Below are positions 24,805 to 32,612 of a stretch of 64,000 nt of DNA, in pieces (within the stretch, counting starts at the first letter, position 1; each line of letters starts with the position of its first letter). Made by a program: the position numbers and the translations under genes. Below the pieces are notes generated by a model. The model saw only the letters and a program-made list of their open reading frames with translations. It searched no databases and was not told where the DNA came from. Origin of the DNA: SZUA-430 sp964647355 (GTDB lineage: Bacteria > Pseudomonadota > Alphaproteobacteria > Micropepsales > Micropepsaceae); NCBI GenBank assembly GCA_964647355.1, contig CAZYGK010000002.1, positions 75,981 through 139,980 of the forward strand. The letters are read 5' to 3'.

Positions 24805-25506
24805 TTACTTCACGGCGTGAAGTAGGATGAAAGGCGAGACGCGATAATCTTCTTCCTTCTTAGGGTATTCGATGTTTTCGATTCTGAAGCCAGCGATGGC
24901 GAGAGCATTACCATAATCTTCCTCGCCCCAATACGTGTCTTCGATCCGAATTTCGCCTCGCGGGGTTCGTATTATGCACTCAACAAGATCCCCAGACTTC
25001 AATGGTCCGGCGGCATGATACGAGAAATTCTCGTACGTCTCGCTGAAGGCATTTGGATTGGTTGATACGACGAAGAACGAGCCTCCGCTCTTGGTAACCC
25101 GAGCGACCTCCTTGCAGGCCTGTATCATCGCGTTGATCGTCCGGATCTCGATGAAAACGGACACACTGATCGCTACGTCAAAGATTGCGTCCTGGAACGG
25201 CAGGGTACCGCCAGTAACATGGAGAAACTGACAGCGTTCGCTGGTGTGCTGGATAGCCTCGTGAACCATTTCAAAGTTGTGGTCAACGCCGATGCAACTC
25301 CCCCCCAGGGACTCCACGAATTTACTGCTTCGACCCGTTCCACAGCCGAAGTCGAGCGCTAGTTTACTATCTAGTGACCCGATACGGTGTGCAAGCGCCT
25401 GGAACGCGGGCTCAAACGTTGTTCCTACTATACCGAGGCCGCCAAACGTTTTCGCGTTGTCTGCAGTGTAAACGAGTTTGGGTGCGGGCACGACAATCTC
25501 CTTCAA
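24805..25506 (-). CDS. Class I SAM-dependent methyltransferase, last gene of the biosynthetic operon
   Basis: A 233-residue protein. Motif I is LALDFGCGTGRSSKFVESLG, followed by the acidic residue in SCIGVDHNFEMVHEA. The region DAIFDVAISVSVFIEI and ARVTKSGGSFFVVSTNP completes a Rossmann methyltransferase core. The C-terminal DTYWGEEDYGNALAIAGFRI is family-typical for small-molecule methylation (UbiE/SmtA-like). It starts 14 bases after the arginase gene. In this operon it probably methylates an O or N atom of the product or an intermediate. The substrate cannot be told from sequence. Confidence 0.85.
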   Translation of the reverse strand: MKEIVVPAPKLVYTADNAKTFGGLGIVGTTFEPAFQALAHRIGSLDSKLALDFGCGTGRSSKFVESLGGSCIGVDHNFEMVHEAIQHTSERCQFLHVTGGTLPFQDAIFDVAISVSVFIEIRTINAMIQACKEVARVTKSGGSFFVVSTNPNAFSETYENFSYHAAGPLKSGDLVECIIRTPRGEIRIEDTYWGEEDYGNALAIAGFRIENIEYPKKEEDYRVSPFILLHAVK

Positions 25507-25520
25507 CGGTCAGCAGCCGA

Positions 25521-26378
25521 TTAGAGTGAGGTAACTTCGATTAAGAGCTTTGCTAGCACAAGTGCTGTCATTCCGCTGTAATCGAGTTCCGGAATGTGTT
25601 CACTAACATCTATTCCAACAATTGGAATTTCGCGTGACACCACCTGTAAGACCGTTAGCAACTGATCTATCCGAGGTCCTCCAGGGTAGCGTTGTTCGAC
25701 CGCCCACGCCTCAACAGGATCAATGCCGTCGGGGTCAATTGACAGATATGCAGCCTCACACCCAGAGAGATTTCCAATGAGCCGTGTTCCGATTTGCACT
25801 GCGGGTTGGTTGCTAAACTCTGTCCCTAGAACAATGTGGGGGCCATGCAGCCCGAGATTGATGCTCTCATCGCTGGTTGATTGACGCAGCCCGATCAGCA
25901 CGCTCCTCGAGGTTAGAGTTGGATGCTGAGCGAGACAGTGATGTAGAACTGAATCGTATGTGATTTCGCTGTGGGGTGCTGTGTCCGGGTGGGCGTCGAC
26001 GTATAGAATGGCGACGTTTCGAAAATGCCCTGCCGCCGCAGTAATGCCCGCATATTTGATCAAATGGTCCCCACCTAAGCAGATAGGTCTTCGGTTCTGC
26101 GAGAAGACATCCTGAAATTTGCATCGAACGACACTTATCTGCTCGTCCTTCGCGACTGGAACTGAGATGTCCCCAATGTCATCAAGGACTGCCCGTGCTG
26201 AGCCAATCAGTGGTATGCACCTGGCGCTTGACATCGATTTGCGGATTCGGTCCGCTGACACGTTTCGCTGCCTCGTCCTGTTGAGCGTTCCAGCTTGCAC
26301 ACCTTCAGGTGTGGGTGCGTTTCCCGCGCAGTCCGTGTCAGCGGCAAATATTGTCCAGGGTGCGGGCGGTATCGTCAT
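25521..26378 (-). CDS. Ureohydrolase (arginase/agmatinase family), possible hydroxyarginase
   Basis: A 285-residue binuclear-manganese hydrolase. Ligand motifs are GGDHLIKY, ILYVDAHPDTAPHS and YLSIDPDGIDPVEA, so all the usual His and Asp ligands are present. The start overlaps the stop of the N-monooxygenase gene by four bases. Ordinary arginases make ornithine and urea. In a cluster with N-hydroxylating enzymes the closer parallel is DcsB of D-cycloserine synthesis, which cleaves N-omega-hydroxyarginine to hydroxyurea and ornithine. That role is inference from context. The first 60 residues are unusual and do not resemble housekeeping arginase. Confidence 0.83.
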   Translation of the reverse strand: MTIPPAPWTIFAADTDCAGNAPTPEGVQAGTLNRTRQRNVSADRIRKSMSSARCIPLIGSARAVLDDIGDISVPVAKDEQISVVRCKFQDVFSQNRRPICLGGDHLIKYAGITAAAGHFRNVAILYVDAHPDTAPHSEITYDSVLHHCLAQHPTLTSRSVLIGLRQSTSDESINLGLHGPHIVLGTEFSNQPAVQIGTRLIGNLSGCEAAYLSIDPDGIDPVEAWAVEQRYPGGPRIDQLLTVLQVVSREIPIVGIDVSEHIPELDYSGMTALVLAKLLIEVTSL

Positions 26379-27628
26379 CGGTCTGCGCCTACAACTGTTG
26401 CCAAGATTCGCGAGTTTCTTGCAGGACCTGTGATGAGGTTGGTGTCAGATTGACCGTGGCTTTCGACGCTAGCAGACTGCAAAAATATTTTGCGATTGTT
26501 GGGTCCGGACCAGTCGAGAGCATAATTCGAAAGGGTGCTGCCTGGAGCGCTTCGAACTTGGATTGAGGGCTGTAACAACGACACGGCGGCGTCCCATGGA
26601 GAACCGAAACCGGTTGCGGCTATGATTAGTTCAACGCGCTTGGTTTCTGTCAGCGCTTGGTCGCCGCTGTCTATGGGTGTGATCCGAATTGTGCAGGCGC
26701 CTTTCTCGTTTCCGACAAGCTCCACTTTCGAAAAGCAATGGATAGCTACGGCATCTGCATTTTGTTCCACATGGCGCAACGAATAGAGCCTTTCAACAAT
26801 GTCTCCTGAGAGGCGACCGGCAATACCCCGTGTTAGTCGGAGATTCTCCGTATTCTCCTGTGATCGTCTGCGCGCACCGTACTGGAAGAATCGGGTTGCG
26901 TAGGGCGTTGAAAAACACTCGGCGCTGAAGCGACTTTCATCGATGTCATAGATCGTTGCGCTTCGGGTTACCCATGTTAAGTTGCGTACCTGCGCGGGTA
27001 CTCTTGGCAATAACTCGCGGATGATCTCGCCGGCGGTTTGTCCGGAGCCCACCACCAGAATCGTTCTCGCTGTATCGAAGCGAGGATCGTCGACTACTCT
27101 CGATGAATGGACAACTTTATCGCAATTGTCCAAGTTTTCGGGGACATGCGGCCTACCGCCAACACCAATAACTACATTCGCCGCTAGTAGCGCCCGTTCT
27201 GCGCCAGCACGCGTTGTGTGCAGAACAAAAGCATTTTCCGTGTCGCTGTAGCCGATCTCGTTCACCCGAGTTGCCAATTCGATGTTGCGCATCTTGCCTA
27301 CGGCCCACGTCAGGTACTGTTGAAATTCTCGTCGTTCGACCAGTACGTTTCCGCGAGCCAAGAAATCGCTGAGCCGGTCATTTTCAAGCAGGAAATTGAG
27401 AAACGTGAAGCGGCTTCTTGGGTTGATCGGCGTTATCAGGTCGCGAAAGAACTCGCTAAGCATCGAGGATCCGCGGAACATCTGACCCTCGTGCCAGCGC
27501 ACGCTCTCGCGTTGTTCGAGGAAGATTGCTTTCAACTGATCATACGGAGCGTCGCTCACCATTGCAGCCAGCCCGACATTTGTTGGGCCGAGTCCTACTG
27601 CGGCGATGTCATACAAGGTGTTTGGCAT
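26375..27628 (-). CDS. FAD/NADPH N-hydroxylating monooxygenase (SidA/IucD/PvdA type)
   Basis: A 417-residue protein. The FAD site is DIAAVGLGPTNVGLAAMVSD. The substrate-side motif SEFFRDLITPINPRSRFTFL and RREFQQYLTWA are typical of ornithine/lysine N-monooxygenases. The NADPH site is ILVVGSGQTAGEIIRELL. A C-terminal IIAATGF motif is also present. Relatives hydroxylate the side-chain amine of ornithine or lysine. Here an arginase homologue downstream could supply ornithine, or the enzyme may act on another amine of the pathway. It is five bases from the unknown gene upstream and overlaps the arginase gene. Confidence 0.85.
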   Translation of the reverse strand: MPNTLYDIAAVGLGPTNVGLAAMVSDAPYDQLKAIFLEQRESVRWHEGQMFRGSSMLSEFFRDLITPINPRSRFTFLNFLLENDRLSDFLARGNVLVERREFQQYLTWAVGKMRNIELATRVNEIGYSDTENAFVLHTTRAGAERALLAANVVIGVGGRPHVPENLDNCDKVVHSSRVVDDPRFDTARTILVVGSGQTAGEIIRELLPRVPAQVRNLTWVTRSATIYDIDESRFSAECFSTPYATRFFQYGARRRSQENTENLRLTRGIAGRLSGDIVERLYSLRHVEQNADAVAIHCFSKVELVGNEKGACTIRITPIDSGDQALTETKRVELIIAATGFGSPWDAAVSLLQPSIQVRSAPGSTLSNYALDWSGPNNRKIFLQSASVESHGQSDTNLITGPARNSRILATVVGADR

Positions 27629-27632
27629 TGTG

Positions 27633-28373
27633 TTACGCTGAAATTACCTCAACTACTTTAGGCAGTAGCGCTTCGATCGTTTGTTGCGCTCCGTGAGCAA
27701 ACTTGTGGTCGGAACAAACGCCTGAGGAAAGGGCGTTGCCGACGGCTCCTCGTACAAGATGGATTGCTTCGTCAATCAGGAGTCCTCGATCCGATGATTG
27801 GGGTGGAATGCTACGGACACGCGATGACAGAAACCGGTAGTAACTTTTCGCTGTTTCTGGGCCGATTTCGTTGGGTGCCTCGTAGTAGACCAAGCACCGC
27901 CCCCTCAGGAGAAGGAGTTCGGGAAAGGGATCGAAATCGGCTTCCAACAGGCTTGCACGGAGCGCTTTCATCGGAACATTGTCATCGAACATTCTTTTCG
28001 CGGCGGCTGCGTTGGTAGCGAACGTGAAGTAACCGTCTTCGAAACAAGACGCTGATATCACTTCATCGGCAGCCAACAGAGGAAATAGGTTGTTGCGCTG
28101 TGCCGGTAGCGACGGATGAAACCCGAGGCGCCGAAAGCAATTTGTAAGGTCGCCGCCGGTGTCTCGGGCGAGGTCCGCTAGGAAGCTGTCGGCTTTCTCC
28201 TGCTGTACCACTCCTGACAGGACGCCATCCTCGACGAAATGCCGGTTTAGCATTTTTACAGCTGAGGATCGCAGGAGTGCTGTCTGAACAAGACGCGACG
28301 CTTCGGGTGAGCACCTGCAAAGGTGCCTGAAACTAAACTCGTGTATGTAGATTCGTCGTCCGCGATCCGTCAT
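27633..28373 (-). CDS. Protein of unknown function in the biosynthetic operon
   Basis: About 246 residues starting MTDRGRRIYIHEFSFRHLCR, with its ATG overlapping the stop of the membrane-protein gene as ATGA. It is mostly helical by composition. Notable features are His and Cys residues near the N-terminus (IHEFSFRHLCRC) and SGVCSDHKFAHGAQQ near the C-terminus, which could bind a metal or heme. No family recognised. Its place between the membrane protein and N-monooxygenase makes it a likely pathway enzyme or carrier. I assign no activity. Confidence 0.72.
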   Translation of the reverse strand: MTDRGRRIYIHEFSFRHLCRCSPEASRLVQTALLRSSAVKMLNRHFVEDGVLSGVVQQEKADSFLADLARDTGGDLTNCFRRLGFHPSLPAQRNNLFPLLAADEVISASCFEDGYFTFATNAAAAKRMFDDNVPMKALRASLLEADFDPFPELLLLRGRCLVYYEAPNEIGPETAKSYYRFLSSRVRSIPPQSSDRGLLIDEAIHLVRGAVGNALSSGVCSDHKFAHGAQQTIEALLPKVVEVISA

Positions 28374-28840
28374 ATGGAGCATTCGGGGCATGCCCCGATG
28401 AAGAGTGCGTAGAGAAATCCTCCGAGCACAACTAAGCAGCAGATTCGGGTAAGAAATAAGGCGGTCCGATACGCGATCGTTCGGCTGCGTGTCGTCCGCA
28501 CAATGAGTTCGACATACTGGTCTACAGTTCTGCCACGGCTCGAGTGCGATCCGAGAATCTCAATGCCAGATAAGCACAGGAAAGTAGACAGCACGACGCC
28601 AAATCCGGATACAAAGAGCGGAAGGTACCAATCCGCTCTGATGTCCTTAATGAGTTCGAAATCAGATGTTATGAACAATGCATAGATGGCAAAAAGGATG
28701 CCGTTGAATGTCAATAGTACCGATATTTTCGCGTCGAGCACATCCAGGTGGAGATAGAGATGGTCGACAAGAGGGTGGGATTTCCGAACCTCTGCCATCA
28801 TGCTGTGGTGGCGGGCTTCATCGTCAGCTTGCTTTCCCAT
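28370..28840 (-). CDS. Small multi-pass membrane protein in the biosynthetic operon
   Basis: About 156 residues from MGKQADDEARHHSMMAEVRK; TAGGAG precedes this ATG. The N-terminus has an amphipathic helix, then LDAKISVLLTFNGILFAIYA, a second membrane span WYLPLFVSGFGVVLSTFLCL, and a third TRICCLVVLGGFLYALFIGA. The layout of a charged helix leading into a D-x-K-x-S-x-L-L-x-x-N-G span recalls small membrane effectors of the PycTM/SLATT kind, but the match is weak. In this operon it could equally be a transport or self-protection protein. Confidence 0.65.
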   Translation of the reverse strand: MGKQADDEARHHSMMAEVRKSHPLVDHLYLHLDVLDAKISVLLTFNGILFAIYALFITSDFELIKDIRADWYLPLFVSGFGVVLSTFLCLSGIEILGSHSSRGRTVDQYVELIVRTTRSRTIAYRTALFLTRICCLVVLGGFLYALFIGACPECSI

Positions 28841-28850
28841 TTGCTCGCTC

Positions 28851-29510
28851 CTAACGCCCGCCGAAAAAACCAAGCTTCGTTGTTTGGGTGAGTACTGCAC
28901 GGACTGGCGATCCGTCGCCTTCGCCTATCTTAAGCGGCAACGCGAGCAAACCATACTCGCCAGGGCGAACGCTCTCCAGGTTGACCGCTTCCATTACCAG
29001 CACTTCTTTACCCAAGAGAGTTCGATGAGCTGGGAAGTCTTTGGTGTGAAATCCATCTATGCTGAGATAGTCGGTGGCGACGAGGTTTACCCCACAATCA
29101 ACAAGGGCTTCGGCACCGCTTTGTGAAATATGCACGTGTGACTCATCAAACTGGCCCTTCTTGAATGGACCTGAGTGCCTGGTTTTGAATAGAACGTTTT
29201 GACCTTTGCGAAGTCGCAGCGTGCGAACAAATTCACGATCAATCACGCTCACGCGCGCTTCCGCCACAATCGATGGACCGGAAAATCGTTCGATCGGAAT
29301 TGCGTCGAGAGTTTTGCCGTTTTTTACGAAATGGCGCGGTGCGTCGACGTGTGTTAGAAAATGTGTTGTCCATCCCCCAAGTTTTGTTATGCGACACGGA
29401 CTCTCCGGTCCGATGTCGCATATCGTCGTGTGATTGATCTCTTCGTCGCCAGGGATAACTAGGGCGTCGTTGGAAATTGTTCTAGAGATGTCAATGAACT
29501 TGTGCGTCAC
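28851..29510 (-). CDS. Cyclase-family metal-dependent hydrolase (kynurenine formamidase-like)
   Basis: About 219 residues. I chose the GTG at 29510, which overlaps the upstream stop as GTGA and has GGGGG before it. The zinc motif HFLTHVDAPRHF fits HxxTHxDxPxH. KFIDISRTISNDALVIPGDE at the start and GVNLVATDYLSIDG near residue 150 are standard for the family. Relatives open or close amide bonds (KynB formamidase) or act as cyclases in antibiotic pathways. In this operon it may release or cyclise an amide intermediate. The substrate is unknown. Confidence 0.82.
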   Translation of the reverse strand: MTHKFIDISRTISNDALVIPGDEEINHTTICDIGPESPCRITKLGGWTTHFLTHVDAPRHFVKNGKTLDAIPIERFSGPSIVAEARVSVIDREFVRTLRLRKGQNVLFKTRHSGPFKKGQFDESHVHISQSGAEALVDCGVNLVATDYLSIDGFHTKDFPAHRTLLGKEVLVMEAVNLESVRPGEYGLLALPLKIGEGDGSPVRAVLTQTTKLGFFGGR

Positions 29511-30373
29511 TGTGTGACCCCCGTGATTTTCGTGCTTTTTGCTGTGAAGGGACAAACCCAATCTGGCTCGACGTTTCGTCCTGAGTACTGTTTGGCCTCG
29601 CTGAACTCCTTTGTGCCACCAAGAACAGGGTTGTGTGATCCTTGTAGCTGCGCATCTCTCTCCCGGATCACGATTTTGAGGTGCTCAAACTGGCCGGCAT
29701 CGCGAAGCGCCTGGAACTGAGAGTGACGGTTGAAAATTAGCGTTGGCCATGCGAAGCGCCGCGCCCAACGAGACGCTCCTGCATGTAGGCCGACAAGGAA
29801 GAACGCTGTTTCCCGAAAGGAGAAGCCAAAATGCGGATTGCTTGGGTCAGATGACGCCGTTGCGTCCCATCCAAATCCTTTGGAGGCATCGGCATCGTGT
29901 AGCTGTTGAAGGAGTTCCCATAGGAGTCTTTCAAAGGCGAACTCGTCGGTCGATGGCGGGCCATCGAAGCAGCATATTAGGGTCGAATAAACAGGATCGA
30001 GTTGCGCCGCTTCCGAGAGGTAGCAGTCTAGCACATTGGCCACCGATGCCTGCGCCACTTTCGACGCGAGATCGGGCAACTTCGCGAAGCGGTAGCTGCC
30101 TCTTGACACTGCCGCTTTCGACCCAACACAGGGGTAAGGGGGCGACCTGATCAGTGCCACGAGTTGATCGTGGACGAGTGTCGCCAGCGTGGAGGCTCTC
30201 GCGCCCGAAGTAACGTCGACTAATCCGCCGACCATCGGCGCGTAGTAGCCGTGCGGGTCTGTTCCAGCAGCAGCTTCAGATGGCTGTGCCACGGAGCGTT
30301 TCCTGCGGTAGAGGTCCGACTTGGCAGCGCACTGGTTATCTGCCTTTTTGTTGCCAAGAGCTTGTGCAAACAA
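29507..30373 (-). CDS. YqcI/YcgG-family heme-dependent N-hydroxylase (GntA-like)
   Basis: Up to 288 residues. The reading frame opens at a TTG (30373); an ATG at 30235 would give 242 residues, nearer the usual N-terminus of the family. The conserved body is clear: RSPPYPCVGSKAAVSRGSYR, FDGPPSTDEFAFERLLWELL, then RETAFFLVGLHAGASRWARR, then NRHSQFQALRDAGQ and LQGSHNPVLGG and EAKQYSGRNVEPDWVCPF. Guanitoxin enzyme GntA of this family hydroxylates a guanidine nitrogen using heme. First gene of the seven-gene operon, so it probably starts the pathway by N-hydroxylating arginine or a related guanidine (inference). Confidence 0.82.
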   Translation of the reverse strand: MFAQALGNKKADNQCAAKSDLYRRKRSVAQPSEAAAGTDPHGYYAPMVGGLVDVTSGARASTLATLVHDQLVALIRSPPYPCVGSKAAVSRGSYRFAKLPDLASKVAQASVANVLDCYLSEAAQLDPVYSTLICCFDGPPSTDEFAFERLLWELLQQLHDADASKGFGWDATASSDPSNPHFGFSFRETAFFLVGLHAGASRWARRFAWPTLIFNRHSQFQALRDAGQFEHLKIVIRERDAQLQGSHNPVLGGTKEFSEAKQYSGRNVEPDWVCPFTAKSTKITGVTQ

Positions 30374-30421
30374 ATCGGCCTATTAGATGGTTATTGGTTT
30401 GCTTGACGCAAGAGGGCCACG

Positions 30422-30865
30422 ATGGCTGTTGCCAGCGCCGGTGTTTATGGCAAGGAACTTATCGAACTCTCCCATTTGGCGAATTCGCTTAGGCGCCTCG
30501 AAAGTCCAATCGCCAGCGCCAGCAAGCGCTCGCGGGTCTGTGGCTCTTATGTGACAGTGGACTTGAACGTTGAAGCGGGACGCATCAGTGCCGTGGGGTG
30601 TGAAGTGCAAGCCTGCATTCTTGGGAGGGCATCTGCTTATCTTCTGACCAACATAATTCTTGGCATGAATTTGAACGATCTCACCGCCGCGACCGAGGAT
30701 TTTCGCCGTTATCTTGAAACCGGCGAGGCGCAACTTTCAGGGTGTGTCGAAAAGCTTGTGGTGTTTTCCACCGTACGTCACCTTTCGCAAAGGCGGCCGT
30801 CAATTTTGATGAGTTGGGAAGCGGCCCTATTTGCACTGACCGATCGCCGCACGCGCGCGCTCTAA
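30422..30865 (+). CDS. IscU/SufU-like Fe-S cluster scaffold homologue
   Basis: A 147-residue protein. The segments RVCGSYVTVDLNVEAGRISA, CEVQACILGRASAYLLTNII and LNDLTAATEDFRRYLETGE match the alphaproteobacterial IscU/SufU-like scaffold family, with Cys in the first two expected positions and another Cys in SGCVEKL. AGAGGG precedes the ATG. It is divergent from the GntA-like gene with only 48 bases between, so promoters must overlap. A scaffold copy inside a mobile island is unusual. It may supply Fe-S clusters or iron to a pathway enzyme, or merely be carried. The following interval, 30866-31120, shows no gene. Confidence 0.75.
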   Translation: MAVASAGVYGKELIELSHLANSLRRLESPIASASKRSRVCGSYVTVDLNVEAGRISAVGCEVQACILGRASAYLLTNIILGMNLNDLTAATEDFRRYLETGEAQLSGCVEKLVVFSTVRHLSQRRPSILMSWEAALFALTDRRTRAL

Positions 30866-31120
30866 CGGTGATTTGTGTTTTTTCCGTCAACCGACACTGT
30901 CTAAGGCATTCGAGTCTTCATGTTTTGTTGGGAGCGGTGCTATCGGAGCGTCTCGCGATGGGGGGCGGCCTCCCAAGAATTGTCGATCTTGCGCGGGCCT
31001 GTTTGCGGGCTTTCAAACCGCTTGCCGATGTTGACGGGCCGCTGTGTGCCGCTACCAGGAAGGTCAAGCACGCTCGCCGCCGGGGTAGTACCCGGCCGCG
31101 CTAGCGCCGCAGTGCGCGCC

Positions 31121-32455
31121 CTACGCTGCCTCGTTACGCGGTAGCAATCGTGTGACGTTCTTGGCTGCGGCAATAGCGGCTTGCTGTTCGATCCAATCGC
31201 CAATCTTCTGAACTTCGGGATGCAGCCAGGACAGGTTGGATAGGTCGAGGTAGTGCCGCGAAGTGACATCTTCCTGCGCGGGCACGTGGTTCGACAATAA
31301 GTCGGTACGAAACTTCTCTATGAGGCACTCGCGCATTGCGATGTTCGTGAAGGTGCGGCGTAGGTCGTGACAACTAAGGTGCTGACCCGCGATCTTGCTG
31401 ACGGTCGCGAGCGGGGCCTGTGGGTCAGTGATGTGTCCTGTCTTGCTGCTGCGCGAGGGGAACACATACGGCGATTCCTCCCCTTCCGACGGCTTCGGCC
31501 GCGCAGCGTGGCGGCGCTTCAGCACCTCCACAGCTTGCGATGAAAGAGGCAGGAATACCTCTTTGCCGTTCTTTGGATCTGGAAGGTGGAAGCTGCAATT
31601 ACGGGGGTCCCTATCGTCGATGTTCACGCGATCCCACGTCAACTCGGAACCTTCTGTTAGGCGCGCGCCGGTCAGCAGTAGGAACATCGCTAGGTCAATA
31701 GAGACAAGCGCATCGCCGTTCTTGGCGGTTGGGCGCGATGCGTCGAGTGCGTTCCAGACAGCGCCCACTTTCGACTTGTCTACGTAGCGCTTGATCCGCG
31801 AGCCAAGCGGCGCCCAGTGGTCTTTGAGGATATTGACCGGGTTTCGGGGGATCAGCAGTGACCCATCGGCGCGCCGATACTGTCTGTTCGCGAAGTTGAT
31901 AAGGATTCGAAGCGTGACCATCGAGGCGTTGGCGTTTGCAGGTGCGCCCCTCTCGCCGTTCAAGCCACCTTCGACCATTTCGCGGTGACGCTTCCGCACG
32001 TCTTCCTCTGTGATGCTCACCAGCGGCCGGTCCTTCCACGCAGCGAGCACCTTCTCAACGTGGCTCCTGTACTCGGTCTTCGTACTCTCCTTGAGTTTGC
32101 CTGGCCGGTCCGCATAAGCGTCGAACGCCTGCTGGAGCGTCACCTTCATCGCCGCGTCAGCCTTCTTCACCTGACGCGGATCACTTCCCATCCGCATTGT
32201 GCGGAGATGTTCGCGCGCGACGTCGCGCGCCTGATCGACCGTGAAAACACCGTAAGTGCCGATCGTTATTCGTGCGGATGGGGCGTTCGTCCCGTTGACC
32301 CGCCCTTGGACGATGAAGGTGAGCCTGCCGGTTGGTGCCATGAGAGCGGCAAAACCTCGAAGCTCTGTGTCCCAGTGAAACTCGTGTTTCACGCCAGGCT
32401 TGATTCGGTCGATATAGCTCTTGGTGAGCTTGGCGCGGTTCTGTTTCGCTTTCAT
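31121..32455 (-). CDS. P4-type (DUF4102) tyrosine integrase of the island
   Basis: A 444-residue integrase starting MKAKQNRAKLTKSYIDRIKP. The N-terminal arm-binding DUF4102 domain (HEFHWDTELRGFAALMAPTG, ARITIGTYGVFTVDQARDVA) is followed by a core-binding domain. The catalytic domain has the first Arg in LLTGARLTEGSELTW, then LSCHDLRRTFTNIAM, LLSNHVPAQEDVTSRHYLDL. An in-frame ATG 16 codons upstream is rejected as weaker. The start lies 157 bases inside the right attachment repeat, the standard position for the integrase of a tRNA-targeting island. Confidence 0.92.
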   Translation of the reverse strand: MKAKQNRAKLTKSYIDRIKPGVKHEFHWDTELRGFAALMAPTGRLTFIVQGRVNGTNAPSARITIGTYGVFTVDQARDVAREHLRTMRMGSDPRQVKKADAAMKVTLQQAFDAYADRPGKLKESTKTEYRSHVEKVLAAWKDRPLVSITEEDVRKRHREMVEGGLNGERGAPANANASMVTLRILINFANRQYRRADGSLLIPRNPVNILKDHWAPLGSRIKRYVDKSKVGAVWNALDASRPTAKNGDALVSIDLAMFLLLTGARLTEGSELTWDRVNIDDRDPRNCSFHLPDPKNGKEVFLPLSSQAVEVLKRRHAARPKPSEGEESPYVFPSRSSKTGHITDPQAPLATVSKIAGQHLSCHDLRRTFTNIAMRECLIEKFRTDLLSNHVPAQEDVTSRHYLDLSNLSWLHPEVQKIGDWIEQQAAIAAAKNVTRLLPRNEAA

Positions 32456-32570
32456 TGTGTCCCCAATATGTCTTTGTAAGCGCCTTGTAAGCAGTTGGGG
32501 CACACTTACGAAAACGTATTCGGCACGTAAAGGAGCTTCAACCCATTGAAATCATTGGCGCCGCAAACTT

Positions 32571-32599
32571 GTGCAAACATGTCGAAGCGTGTACAAACA
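32571..32599. repeat. Candidate integrase arm sites near attR
   Basis: GTGCAAACA (32571-32579) and GTACAAACA (32591-32599) are direct near-copies exactly 20 bases apart, so they lie on one face of the helix, 13 bases before the attachment repeat. Arm-type sites for DUF4102 integrases are expected here. Confidence 0.45.
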
Positions 32600-32612
32600 G
32601 GGACTGTGACAA

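Noticed and set aside
28370..28840. Defence membrane effector (Pycsar or SLATT type)
   Set aside because: Only a weak resemblance around one span, no cyclase gene nearby, and it is embedded in a biosynthetic operon. Kept as an unassigned membrane protein.
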